This document shows positions 42,701 through 45,632 of a stretch of DNA of 64,000 nucleotides, one piece after another. The notes under the pieces were generated by a model. That model saw nothing but the letters and a program-made list of their open reading frames with translations. It was not told where the DNA came from and made no database searches. Source of the DNA: Corythucha ciliata (taxonomy: Eukaryota; Arthropoda; Insecta; Hemiptera; Tingidae); assembly GCA_038030265.1 (NCBI GenBank), contig CM075943.1, forward strand, positions 40,300,001-40,364,000, in the 5' to 3' direction. A program made the position numbers and the translations under genes. Position 1 is the first letter of the stretch. Every line of letters begins with the position of its first letter.

Positions 42701-43061
42701 GGGATTAATGTAGGATTGGGGGAATAATAAGATCAAGAAGGTACACGCTATTCGGGACGAAATAATAGAAGAAATGAAAAAAGAGAAGGAGCTGAAGGAA
42801 TTAGCCAACGTGAAGCTGAAAAGTAATAACGGATATGGATACGACACGCTTGTATTAATTTATTTTTGATCTTAAGGTACAGAAGGAAAAGACAGGAGAC
42901 AATCTCAAAAATCGACCGGGTCGCGGAAGTCAGTAAAAAGGCAATCAGTGGCGCGAAAATCTATGAAAAGACAATCGGTGAAGCGGCAATCAGTAAAACG
43001 ACAATCGGTGAAGCGAAAATCGATGAAACGTCAAAGCGTGAAGAGGCAGCCGAAGAAATAA
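3464..43061 (+). CDS. ADGB: Androglobin-like protein, 28 exons, 5' partial
   Basis: Spliced gene; the exons (listed separately) are 3464-3650, 3725-3878, 4209-4350, 8879-9063, 9239-9366, 9456-9591, 9833-10005, 10074-10184, 10240-10392, 10452-10506, 10569-10610, 10711-10957, 14269-14340, 14453-14618, 14687-14818, 15866-15903, 18991-19135, 19216-19409, 19501-19688, 20110-20289, 20355-20437, 41254-41398, 41496-41640, 41707-41845, 42396-42489, 42556-42632, 42714-42822 and 42877-43061. All introns are GT-AG, phases agree at every junction, and the result is 1,267 codons ending in TAA. Residue numbers below count from the first complete codon (3465). Family knowledge: androglobins fuse a calpain-like domain to a circularly permuted globin with an IQ motif, followed by a long C-terminal region, and are linked to spermatogenesis and cilia. 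The calpain part is not in the window. I could not place the haem-ligand residues with confidence. Odd features are a KRxSTGG array (residues 492-555) and a basic KRQSV tail. The family call rests on remembered motifs, not on an alignment. Confidence 0.85.
3725..3878 (+). CDS. ADGB: ADGB exon 2 (residues 63-113)
   Basis: Follows a 74-nt intron with acceptor TTTTCAG. Enters in phase 0 and leaves in phase 1 at donor G|GTATAA. It encodes a soluble stretch including LPKWKSFRWVNWALEKGF. A longer read-through frame through the previous intron (3438-3848) is a shadow, since it lacks the phase match. Confidence 0.75.
4209..4350 (+). CDS. ADGB: ADGB exon 3 (residues 115-160)
   Basis: Found by phase alone: exon 2 leaves in phase 1 and exon 4 enters in phase 2, so one exon had to lie between them. 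The acceptor CTCTCCCAG|TA and donor CAGG|GTAAAT supply exactly that, around an open stretch that includes MFQPPPLLGQKREKSASNF and ends FLEHDHEAVISA. It is basic and has no domain I know. Confidence 0.65.
4351..8878 (+). other. Intron, 4.5 kb
   Basis: No exon seen. It contains a truncated relative of the TTAA MITE at 33.9 kb (about 6010-6115, sharing GGAGTCTATGCA and the CCCTCGAAAA segment), a short reverse R1 stretch (7730-7880) and one copy of a 100-bp dispersed repeat (8284-8385). The remainder is AT-rich with homopolymer runs. Confidence 0.6.
8284..8385 (+). repeat. Dispersed ~100-bp repeat, copy 1 of 3
   Basis: GAGCGATTCCGAAATTCCGT, then GTTAGACGGGATTTTT and later AGATCTGTCGGGAAATCC. Copies 2 (16801-16895) and 3 (45541-45632) share the same order of blocks, GATTCCGAAnTTCCGT ... 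GTTAGAC ... CAGATCTGACGGGA. It could be a MITE or a SINE fragment; the inner part is weakly palindromic (CCGTTAGA with TCTGTCAGATCTGACGG). Confidence 0.5.
8879..9063 (+). CDS. ADGB: ADGB exon 4 (residues 162-222)
   Basis: Acceptor TTTAACAAG before 8879, phase 2 entry; donor T|GTAAGA, phase 1 exit. Encodes KIHIYYRPPYFDYVEIIDNI, then a basic segment ERKATADKRDIKKW. A GTG-led open frame starting at 8919 is only the 3' part of this exon plus intron. Confidence 0.8.
9239..9366 (+). CDS. ADGB: ADGB exon 5 (residues 224-265)
   Basis: Acceptor CTAGCAAG|TC after a T-rich tract gives the required phase; a later AG at 9284 would create a stop. Encodes a proline-rich lead-in, then MAEGWQWNQTTLGPSWFSLR. 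Donor ATG|GTTAAT, phase 0. Confidence 0.7.
9456..9591 (+). CDS. ADGB: ADGB exon 6 (residues 266-310)
   Basis: Two acceptors fit phase 0: CCCAG at 9448 and TTGCAG at 9455. I chose the second because its frame gives ITRLWYSLPQDYQFQIHSKT, PF, and later AAKES, which resembles the calpain domain-III-like part of androglobins (YSLP..., S.TPF, KES). The other frame (VADHKTLVQ...) looks unlike any domain. Donor T|GTACGT. Confidence 0.75.
9833..10005 (+). CDS. ADGB: ADGB exon 7 (residues 312-368)
   Basis: Acceptor TTTTGGTTCAG; donor CCA|GTGAGT; phases 1 to 0. Encodes an amphipathic stretch (MADAYSKLIKLDPGSP, then EQLAKFISKFCPPYI) and ends EPGSILTIHDLMP. By order it should be the entry to the permuted globin segment, but I cannot assign individual helices. 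Confidence 0.8.
10074..10184 (+). CDS. ADGB: ADGB exon 8 (residues 369-405)
   Basis: Phase 0 on both sides. Encodes a predicted long helix, LFEEKIMEMLYEQVHQTQVD, then KIVGIVLGFQKSFLDEK. The last part is in the place where androglobins carry an IQ motif and has a hydrophobic-Q-basic pattern (IVLGFQKSFL), but it lacks the full IQxxxRGxxxR consensus. Confidence 0.8.
10240..10392 (+). CDS. ADGB: ADGB exon 9 (residues 406-456)
   Basis: Follows a 55-nt intron, the shortest here. Phase 0 in and out. Encodes FGEKYLSESGEHYHLEAYKK and YKWDSFYLDRLNN. Donor AAG|GTTTTT is weak but identical to that of exon 17 (19135). Reading straight on through the intron gives an asparagine run and a frame unlike the rest. 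Confidence 0.75.
10452..10506 (+). CDS. ADGB: ADGB exon 10 (residues 457-474)
   Basis: 55-nt exon encoding acidic LPDEDDESAGIKVISPSK. Acceptor AACAACAG has a poor pyrimidine tract, so this boundary is less certain; phase (0 in, 1 out) fits both neighbours. It sits where the acidic linker meets the basic repeat region. Confidence 0.65.
10569..10610 (+). CDS. ADGB: ADGB exon 11, basic 42-nt microexon
   Basis: Residues 476-488, KRMSVKRKSKGGG. Acceptor TAATTTAG, strong donor G|GTAAGT, phase 1 in and out. Its SVKRKS block also starts exon 12 and recurs in the C-terminal tail, which supports the reading frame. Confidence 0.8.
10711..10957 (+). CDS. ADGB: ADGB exon 12, KRxSTGG repeat array
   Basis: Residues 490-570. 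After SV come nine 7-residue units (KRKSTGG, KRQSTGG, KRPPTGG, KRGSTGG variants) from 10719 to about 10910, then a Gly/Arg/Ser-rich end. Acceptor GGGAAAAGAG|GG is the only AG giving the phase required by exon 11; donor AA|GTACGT is good. Changes between the 21-bp DNA units fall almost only at third codon positions of this frame (CGT/CGG/CGA, ACG/ACC/ACA/ACT, GGT/GGC, AAG/AAA), so this frame, not the one giving an open stretch from 10651 to 11013, is under selection. RKSTGGK equals histone H3 residues 8-14, and KRQS/KRKS fit the basophilic (PKA-type) kinase consensus. Confidence 0.85.
10719..10910 (+). repeat. 21-bp coding minisatellite
   Basis: Nine tandem 21-bp units within exon 12, consensus AAACGNCARTCNACNGGYGGT. 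The repeat is coding and length change in steps of 7 residues is expected between individuals. Confidence 0.85.
10985..11420 (+). repeat. R2 degenerate tandem array (~30-bp unit)
   Basis: Units read roughly GCCCTAAAAATGGCTAAACT then GACCATTTGC. The same family occurs at 28735-29450, 30620-30990 and 63170-63440, and reversed at 39355-40340. It is intronic here. Confidence 0.75.
11455..11945 (+). repeat. TTTGCTGTGGTTGGACCT minisatellite
   Basis: About twenty diverged units of TTTGCTGTGGTTGGNCCT, period near 20 bp, directly after the R2 array. It creates an artificial open frame rich in Trp-Leu-Gly. From 11946 to 12734 I see nothing I can name. Confidence 0.75.
12735..12868. mobile_element. Palindromic MITE (GGCCTATTCTCTAAC ends)
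   Basis: Left end GGCCTATTCTCTAACAAAA and right end TTGTTAGAGAATTAGGCC form terminal inverted repeats; the interior also folds (AATATGT with ACATATT). A related element lies at 63731-63865. It abuts the next MITE, sharing the GGCC. Confidence 0.6.
12862..13005. mobile_element. MITE with TTAGGCCCGTATGCC ends
   Basis: TTAGGCCCGTATGCCAAGTC at the left mirrors GACTTAGCATACGGGCCTAA at the right; the inverted match continues through GTTCCTCGAA and TTCGAGGAAC. About 144 bp, no coding capacity. GGCCCGTAT ends with TTA/TAA flanks are common to several elements here. 13006-14268 is otherwise featureless intron with a poly(A) tract at 13382. Confidence 0.7.
14269..14340 (+). CDS. ADGB: ADGB exon 13 (residues 572-594)
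   Basis: Acceptor CAACCTACAG, donor AG|GTCTGT, phases 2 and 2. Encodes TIKQEVHYNQFLLENPLHDA then NLL, joining the next exon to give NLLRQMVKSHDHLL. In androglobins this is where the relocated first globin helices lie (pattern ..LLR.MF.......YPF). Confidence 0.8.
14453..14618 (+). CDS. ADGB: ADGB exon 14 (residues 596-650)
   Basis: Encodes RKYPFRYDDIYRLNYFDVAS, then EQINYPTKWLLVGRIWLNVH. This matches the androglobin pattern YPF..DE..R...DY.G.Y..Q....W...FRE.F.V, one of the strongest family signals in the gene. Phase 2 in, 0 out; donor ACT|GTAAAA, with CACA|GTAAAA four codons' worth earlier as a less likely alternative. Confidence 0.9.
14687..14818 (+). CDS. ADGB: ADGB exon 15 (residues 651-694)
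   Basis: Starts PVPVGFSLFTETTPVTMSLY, continues DLDKCEEVPLGLNINANYYI and ends KRNE. The androglobin pattern here is L.VVDNDT.EE.PRVF..V.P..Y..NK. Phase 0 both sides, donor GAG|GTGAGG. Confidence 0.9.
15005..15275. mobile_element. MITE with 34-bp perfect inverted ends
   Basis: CTAAAGTACGCGACACGAAA, continuing TAAGGCGGGTGTGA at the left, is exactly mirrored by TCACACCCGCCTTA followed by TTTCGTGTCGCGTACTTTAG at the right. The 270-bp unit holds no gene. The perfect ends suggest recent insertion. Superfamily not assigned; no clear target duplication. Confidence 0.8.
15726..16235. repeat. Inverted repeat pair around exon 16
   Basis: AGAAGGACGGCTACGAGTCA, continuing AAATGACTCA at the left, mirrors TGAGTCAAAATGACTCAT followed by GCCGTCCTTCTTAG at the right. 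It could be the two ends of one 510-bp element or two solo ends. The short coding exon at 15866-15903 lies between the arms. Confidence 0.6.
15866..15903 (+). CDS. ADGB: ADGB exon 16, 38-nt microexon
   Basis: Residues 695-706, IFLFLEHLPNVC. Exon 15 leaves in phase 0 and exon 17 needs phase 2, so an exon with this behaviour must exist in 14819-18990; this one has acceptor ATGACAG and donor AG|GTAACG. Androglobins have a GYTF.AE-like strand at this place, which this only loosely resembles, so a different exon is possible. Confidence 0.5.
16801..16895 (+). repeat. Dispersed ~100-bp repeat, copy 2 of 3
   Basis: GCGAAATTCCGTTTAAAAAA, then CCGTTAGACGGAGCTTTTCC and CAGATCTGACGGGAAAGCC; see the copy at 8284. 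Confidence 0.5.
17035..18430 (+). repeat. R3 degenerate tandem array (~33-bp unit)
   Basis: Units read roughly GAAACTTGCAATTTCGCGGA followed by TATTTAGACCCCAA. Also at 44690-45200, 48790-50110 and, more weakly, 15355-15450. Open frames of 60-107 codons here come from the repeat. 18431-18990 has nothing I recognise beyond the next acceptor. Confidence 0.75.
18991..19135 (+). CDS. ADGB: ADGB exon 17 (residues 708-755)
   Basis: Acceptor GCTCCATAG, phase 2 entry, phase 0 exit at AAG|GTTTTT. Encodes a Ser-rich loop EDTSSSFTVGQPRKNEINQL and then SPTFLTDAVYLLRTAGPK. Confidence 0.75.
19216..19409 (+). CDS. ADGB: ADGB exon 18 (residues 756-819)
   Basis: Acceptor TAGAACAG|GCG gives the required phase 0; the AG five bases earlier would reach a stop within seven codons. 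Encodes ADMVIKPYDPGAGEFKLKEE and ends TISGNYIPNYKASIC; YIPN followed by a beta strand is typical of the androglobin C2-like region. Donor CG|GTTTGT. Confidence 0.85.
19501..19688 (+). CDS. ADGB: ADGB exon 19 (residues 821-882)
   Basis: Acceptor CGTCGCAG. Encodes FLITIPSDLIPPAALVTLCL, NTSKSNVKINLTLKGKDGKV, and GIGNCIVPAVFLFVKDA, a beta-rich stretch matching the androglobin pattern TSK.D..IKL......GKG...IP.F.F. Donor G|GTAAGA. Confidence 0.9.
20110..20289 (+). CDS. ADGB: ADGB exon 20 (residues 884-942)
   Basis: Acceptor TTTCAG. Acidic linker GDEDELPPKALKEGEKEHET then FRGEAVVVENSWHFTKQEAE, which parallels androglobin ...A.VL.NSWPLTE...., and ends in a basic KKKKS run. Donor C|GTAAGA. Confidence 0.9.
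20355..20437 (+). CDS. ADGB: ADGB exon 21 (residues 944-970)
   Basis: Acceptor TTTTTTAG. Encodes STNTNTKPEDIPGAPLWKLI then MVVDNQQ; PLWKL parallels the PYWKLRLV of androglobins. Donor CAA|GTAAAA opens the 20.8-kb intron. Confidence 0.85.
22016..22218 (+). pseudogene. THAP-type zinc finger fragment, frameshifted
   Basis: ATG at 22016 opens MGHEKCIVPGCSSMYDLSWW, with the C-x4-C spacing and start of a THAP domain. After DQFFLE the frame shifts by one near 22100 and continues as IPKDGRFADFIFLKFRRHLD to a stop at 22216, matching the (F)PKD...(W)...RR part. The final C..H cannot be seen intact. THAP domains are common in P-element-like transposases and host THAP proteins; with a frameshift and no downstream transposase this is a relic. 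Confidence 0.55.
22956..23082. mobile_element. MITE with CCCGTTTTCACC ends
   Basis: GACCCGTTTTCACCATC at the left mirrors GTTGGTGAAAACGGGCC at the right; inside, TCGCGATTAGT occurs twice. A diverged relative lies at 25915-26055 (GATTTCACCAACG, AATCACGATTA, ending GGGGAAAATGGGCC). Confidence 0.65.
23087..23230 (+). repeat. Dispersed repeat shared with 34728-34910
   Basis: TTTCGACTTCATTGCTCAAC, GTGAGCGTAATTGTGG and GCCCTTCCTTGC ... CGTTTCTC are also found, on the other strand and in the same order, at 34728-34910. Both copies are non-coding remnants of one unnamed element. Confidence 0.5.
23591..24912. mobile_element. PIF/Harbinger-like element, degenerate
   Basis: Left end GTCCCGCATTCAGAAACCAC continues ACGTAACGCAACC; right end GGTTGCGTTAAGTGTGGTTT continues CTGAATACGGGCC, an imperfect inverted repeat of about 33 bp. 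TAA flanks both sides (23588-23590 and 24913-24915), the 3-bp TWA target duplication typical of PIF/Harbinger. It contains a Myb/SANT-like fragment, as Harbinger elements often encode, but no transposase I can see. A strong palindrome CCCTTAAGCTTAAGGG lies at about 23697. Confidence 0.6.
24048..24197 (+). pseudogene. Myb/SANT-like DNA-binding fragment
   Basis: A 49-codon frame, MDEFLCCGEGVLEGDNFLKY then ADIVENKKSDAVSLAAKKKK and WEEILDEFL. The pattern ...I.ENKK.D..S...K..(A/K)WEEI..EFN is that of the Myb/SANT-like domain found in zeste/FSBP-type proteins and in the second gene of many PIF/Harbinger transposons. It stops where the domain would continue, so it is truncated. Lies inside the element 23591-24912. 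Confidence 0.55.
25915..26055. mobile_element. Diverged relative of the 22956 MITE
   Basis: Starts near CACGATTTCACCAACG and ends near TTGGGGAAAATGGGCC, with internal AATCACGAT twice. Ends are imperfect, consistent with age. Confidence 0.45.
26560..28510. mobile_element. Nested foldback elements, ~1.95 kb
   Basis: The outer palindrome pairs 26560-26837 plus 27640-27856 (left arm) with 27872-28510 (right arm). For example CAATTAGATTTGCGACC-type arms flank a central hairpin CATCCTCTACCGCA / TGCGGTAGAGGATG, and AAAATGGCTGTTT at 28411 mirrors 26690. The left arm is interrupted by a second self-inverted block (26838-27639, bounded by CGACAGTCCCATTCAACCGG and its mirror), which itself holds about 2.5 direct copies of a ~138-bp unit. 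The right arm is interrupted by a TTAA MITE (28181-28373). No gene. Confidence 0.7.
28181..28373. mobile_element. TTAA MITE, GGGGTCCATAGACGTACAAT end
   Basis: Left TTAAAGGGGTCCATAGACGT, right TTGTACGTGTATGGGCC then GCTTTA. Interior rich in TTGCGCAATA. Sits inside the right arm of the foldback; the left arm shows the uninterrupted site. Relatives at 42020-42257 and from 63984 to the end of the window. Confidence 0.7.
28735..29450 (+). repeat. R2 array (~30-bp unit)
   Basis: Units such as GCCCTAAAAATAGCCAAATT with GACGATTCGTG. Followed within 140 bp by an R1 array. Confidence 0.75.
29590..30530 (+). repeat. R1 array (~30-bp unit)
   Basis: TCAATTTTAGCNGCGAATTA and GCGTTTTTCTC units, heavily diverged, same family as 785-2390. 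Confidence 0.75.
30620..30990 (+). repeat. R2 array, short
   Basis: CGCCCTGAAATTGGCAAAAAT-like and GAAAATGTCTGAACTGACGA units, interrupted by an AAT microsatellite at 30801-30827. 30991-31549 has no named feature. Confidence 0.6.
31777..32152. mobile_element. Inverted pair of tRNA-like SINE heads
   Basis: Right arm contains GTGTCCGGGTTCGATTCCCG, a good Pol III B-box; the left arm holds its inverted copy CGGGAATCGAACTCGGACAC. Arms run from CAACAGTGACATGGTGC (31827) to its mirror ending at 32152. The direct repeat ATATTCAATTTC at 31765-31776 and 32153-32164 flanks the unit as a 12-bp target duplication, so the pair probably inserted as one unit. Confidence 0.65.
32341..32527. mobile_element. 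hAT MITE, CAGTGGCGTACCCAGAA ends
   Basis: Left CAGGGGCATACCTAGAA, right TTCTGGGTACGCCACTG (mirror CAGTGGCGTACCCAGAA). Perfect 8-bp duplication CGCGTAAC at 32333-32340 and 32528-32535. Also carries an internal repeated block GGAGGGGGCGAT. 187 bp, non-coding. Confidence 0.8.
33240..33542 (-). pseudogene. Possible BEL/Pao polyprotein fragment
   Basis: A 100-codon minus-strand frame with MALNALKERFGHNRAW and LLKSQQFALKLFQLLGGLRK. The L..RFG/..A.....L..... pattern resembles the conserved region before the protease of BEL/Pao retrotransposons. Nothing else of such an element is visible, so this may be chance. Confidence 0.25.
33930..34381. mobile_element. Three TTAA MITEs in a row
   Basis: Unit 1 (33934-34069): TTAAAGGCCCGTTCACAGGC to AGCTTGTGAACGGACCTTAA. 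Unit 2 (34074-34209): GCTCTGTTCACACGATG to ATCGTGTGAACAGGGC, TTAA on both sides. Unit 3 (34237-34377): GCCCTGTTCACACGATGCAA to TTGCATCGTGTGAACAGGGC, right flank TTAA, left flank CTAA. TTAA target sites suggest piggyBac-type mobilisation. Units 2 and 3 are one family (GTTTGAAGTTAGATTGCATG), unit 1 another. Confidence 0.75.
34728..34910 (-). repeat. Dispersed repeat shared with 23087-23230
   Basis: Minus strand reads TTTAAACTTCAGCTTTATTG, CGTGAGCGTGATTATCG and AGCCCTTCCTTGCTCCCTCA, parallel to the + strand at 23087. Confidence 0.5.
37480..37825. mobile_element. MITE with GTCTGTTCGCGAA ends
   Basis: CGTCTGTTCGCGAAAA at the left mirrors CTTCGCGAACAGACC at the right; TTATA at 37475-37479 and 37826-37830 looks like a 5-bp duplication. 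Subterminal GTGTAGGGTAGTGTAGTG blocks are mirrored by CACTCGCTACACTAACTACA, so most of the element folds back. Confidence 0.7.
38400..39290 (-). repeat. R1 array, reverse orientation
   Basis: GGCTAAAATTGAGAAAAA and GCGCTAATT units, i.e. the R1 unit on the minus strand. Confidence 0.75.
39355..40340 (-). repeat. R2 array, reverse orientation, with (T)53
   Basis: GTCAGTTTAGCCATTTTTAG and GGGCGCGAATC units. A run of about 53 T (39672-39724) interrupts it. Together with the R1 array at its left it reproduces, on the minus strand, the R2-then-R1 order of 28735-30530. Confidence 0.75.
40980..41075 (+). mobile_element. tRNA-derived SINE head or retro-tRNA
   Basis: TGGCGCAGGAG fits the Pol III A-box (TRGYNNARNNG) and GGGTTCAAAGCCC the B-box, the latter inside a perfect T-arm (GCCGGGTTCAAAGCCCGGC). 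The acceptor and anticodon stems do not pair well, and an A-rich tail follows directly, so this is a SINE or tRNA retropseudogene and not a working tRNA. Confidence 0.55.
41254..41398 (+). CDS. ADGB: ADGB exon 22 (residues 971-1018)
   Basis: Acceptor CTGTTTCAG, phase 0; donor G|GTACAT. RNEVLLAADSRYADNFKRVR followed by DEIWEVREPGRKEKGVALR is the clearest family match: androglobins have (E)V..DTERADEI.AMK.AWE..EPGRA.KAL..R.. here. It is a helical, probably coiled-coil segment. Bases 41413-41469 after the donor stay open by chance. Confidence 0.9.
41496..41640 (+). CDS. ADGB: ADGB exon 23 (residues 1020-1066)
   Basis: Acceptor CTCAATTTCAG, donor AA|GTAAAG. Very acidic helix VEEEEEIEKMAKERGIEIEG then a linker NFRRPSMKAGDPATEIT. 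Confidence 0.85.
41707..41845 (+). CDS. ADGB: ADGB exon 24 (residues 1068-1113)
   Basis: Acceptor TTTCCAAAG, donor ATA|GTGAGT. Encodes KPTDAADFVQIELGSRVMAS, LYEKHRNPKETPDFVPRVVH and LMPVPI. Confidence 0.85.
42020..42257. mobile_element. TTAA MITE in intron 24
   Basis: TTAA at 42016-42019 and 42258-42261. Left GGGGTCCCTACACGCACAAT, right TTGTACGTGTATCGGGCGC; interior TTGCGCAATA repeats. Same family as 28181. Confidence 0.75.
42396..42489 (+). CDS. ADGB: ADGB exon 25 (residues 1114-1144)
   Basis: Acceptor AATTACAG, donor G|GTTTTT (weak). DSSNKYGRLIEDEEFEKFTY then acidic AIEETEGEDEE. Phase 0 in, 1 out. Confidence 0.75.
42556..42632 (+). CDS. ADGB: ADGB exon 26 (residues 1146-1170)
   Basis: Acceptor CCGGATCAG, donor AAA|GTAAAT. 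Encodes YKAPPPKDKFKTIDPILEGA then QLSLK. The open frame starting upstream at 42510 is intron read-through. Confidence 0.75.
42714..42822 (+). CDS. ADGB: ADGB exon 27 (residues 1171-1206)
   Basis: Acceptor TTAATGTAG, donor A|GTAATA. Encodes a charged helix KVHAIRDEIIEEMKKEKELK, like the RE.Y...L.RR helix in the androglobin C-terminus. Confidence 0.8.
42877..43061 (+). CDS. ADGB: ADGB exon 28, basic KRQSV tail and stop
   Basis: Residues 1208-1267. TEGKDRRQSQKSTGSRKSV is followed by repeats of KRQSV/KRKSM/ARKSM in 5-residue steps, ending KRQPKK. Nearly every unit carries a basic-basic-x-Ser kinase site. ARKS (42951-42962) equals histone H3 residues 7-10 and 25-28. The tail echoes exons 11-12, suggesting a common origin of the two basic regions. 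Confidence 0.85.
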
Positions 43062-43065
43062 TAAA
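43060..43065 (+). terminator. ADGB: AATAAA overlapping the stop codon
   Basis: The stop reads TAATAAA, so the polyadenylation signal overlaps the tandem stops. If used, the 3' UTR would be only 15-30 nt. A second AATAAA at 43458 is the alternative. Confidence 0.4.
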
Positions 43066-44689
43066 CATTTTATAGTCCCTTCAACTACGCATCGTAACTT
43101 TGAATATTTTATACCCTACAATCCTTACTAGCACTTTTCCTCATAGCACTACTCAACGTTTATCGTTTTTAGCCCGAAGGGAGTACTATAAGGCTTAGAG
43201 AATGGAGTTTTAGCGTGTACACGCAGATTTAGTTTGTATCCGCGAGCGAAAGGATTAATCATTCTTCATTATCCCCCAGACGTCAGCCTAGCGTTTCTAT
43301 GAAGGCTTTTCTTGCCTCAGTTGGCTGACTAAAGATCGAGGGGCGAAAGGGCAGGATGGTGAAGAGCAATGGCGGTGAGGGGGTTTAACCGGGGGAGTCT
43401 AACTTTTCCTTATCACCCCTTGAAACTGAATATTATCGTAAAATCATTTGCCCCAAGAATAAAGTGGAAGTTTTTAAAGGTCCATTAAGGGGCTCTACAG
43501 TGGAAAGGCGAGAGTTTCATAAGTTCAATTAACGTAATTTATATTTGTCCCAACACCTTTCCCGAGAATACTTTTTTTCAACGGGAGCTTAGGGAATAAA
43601 AATATCGAATCCATAGGGTGTGATGAGGAATACAAACAATGCCCCTTCCCCCGTGTTCTGTCTAAATGCAAATATGTCACGCCGCTGACACGAGCAAAAA
43701 TGAGTGAAGTGCTAGGGGTTGAAGAGGGTTTAACGCCACAACAGGTGCGGGTAATTATTACAACTGACACGTGGTGAGTATAGCATTGTCTCCAACTGAA
43801 TGCTATTGTTTCAAAAAGAGATGTGGATGTTGGAGGATAGAATAGAGAGTTTATAATTCCATGGGGGAGGGGTAATCAAAGAAGAAATGGTGGCAACTCG
43901 ACTAGAACACCGTTTTATTCACTTCACAAACCGACTATACTCAGCCTAGAAGCGCTCGTTTTAGCCCGCAGTAGTTTTTCCTCCAAAAAACTAGTTTTTT
44001 TTACACTTCAAATAAACAGTAACTTATTAACTCACTCTCACAACACTGCAAAGAAATCCGAAATCGTCAAAACTGAATGTGTACATCATGCAGAAGGGAT
44101 CGTTTAATGTCTACAACTAGCAGATCTGCTGGAAAACTGTCTTATTGTGTCTGGCTAGCTCGTTAAACCAAGTCAAGGGTTTCATCAAGCTTCCAAGTTT
44201 GAATTAAGACGTGATAGGTCCGGGAGCACACCGTATGAAAAATCCGGCTCATTCCGGAGTTTAAAATACGGTTCTTCGCCAACAATAAACTAGAAAACCA
44301 CCCCATAGTCATCAAATTTCGAATGAACCTGGCTAAGTCTAGTAAGCCTCGAAATTATACTTGTTTTAAAGTCCGCACACGGCACTATCCATCGTACAAT
44401 CAAATTGAATGGCATTATTGGTTTCGTAGCGTATTAGTCGTGGGAAACGACTTTTTACTCATGTCAGTCGTTTTCAAACCACGCAAAGGTGTGTTTGCCA
44501 ACAGTTAGTTCTGTTGTGAGCCCCTGTCCCGCGGAAAATATCTGGCGATCTCAGAAGTGTCGTCTCCTACAGACCAAAAAGGAAGTCCTGTGCATGTGCC
44601 AGACACGATCCCGGGTCATGAAACTTGCTTAACCAAAGCCAGGAAGCCAGCTGCTTGAAAAACCAAGAAACTTACAATGTTGGTGATAT
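43066..44689. other. Downstream flank, no gene seen
   Basis: AT-rich sequence without a convincing exon or element; short open frames have no known domain. Confidence 0.5.
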
Positions 44690-45200
44690 TTACCTGGAAA
44701 AATGTTGCGAGTTTGCGGCTATTCGTCAGAGCATTGTCATTGATCGGATTCCGCGGACACTGAAAAAAGAAAATCCGAAAATTTTGAAATCGCGAAATTA
44801 AAGACTAACAGGATCTTGAAATTTCAATGATATTTAGACCCGAATCTGCCATTTCGCAGTTTTCAGCTGCAACATTATGTAATTTCGTGGATAATATATT
44901 TTTCAATATTTGCACGAAGACGCGGCCCGGCATCATGGCCACTAAAAAAAAAATCCCGGAAATTTTCAAATTCGCGAAATTGAGACGTGGAACGTGCAAT
45001 AACGAGCATTTCAGACAGGAAGTTTCTAATTTCGCTGATATTTGAATCCAAAATGTTCAAATGGCGGGTTTTCGTCAGGGAGCTGTCGTGGAAGGCTGGC
45101 CCAGGCTCCACTATCACTTTTTTTAAAAATCCTAAACTTGCCAATTCCGAAGCTTATAAATTCACAGATATACAGCTCAAAATGATGTAATTTTGTGCCT
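44690..45200 (+). repeat. R3 array
   Basis: TTGCGAGTTTGCGGCTATTC, AATTTCAATGATATTTAGAC and CCGGAAATTTTCAAATTCGC units. Open frames of 64-89 codons on both strands come from the repeat. Confidence 0.7.
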
Positions 45201-45540
45201 ATTTCTGTCAGTAGCTGCTACGAATGAGCTGTTTTCCTCTTTTGAAGCTGTGAATTATCGTTTTTCCCCCAAAAAATGGCTGGAGTATTTGTTTAATTAA
45301 AAGAAATACTGCATTGTAGAGGTGGTGGGGGTGGAACCTCTCCCAAGATAAATTCCTAGATCTACCACTGAACATGCTGCGCTAGACCGATTAATTCCTA
45401 TGTAAATTTTTTTTCTACACCTACCCATGTCGTGAATTCGTGATATAAATGAGTTCCCTCTCACGTATACCTACACTTTTCCCTCTTCAATTGTAATAAA
45501 GTTATTAAAATAAATATAATTTATAATAATAATCATCATT

Positions 45541-45632
45541 GAGCGATTCCGAAGTTCCGTTATCAATTAGACTTAACTTTTTCCCGAAAGCCACCTTCTA
45601 AATCGGCCAGATCTGACGGGATATTCGTCAAA
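45541..45632 (+). repeat. Dispersed ~100-bp repeat, copy 3 of 3
   Basis: GAGCGATTCCGAAGTTCCGT to CAGATCTGACGGGATATTCG; see 8284. 45633-48060 holds no gene I can support. Confidence 0.5.
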
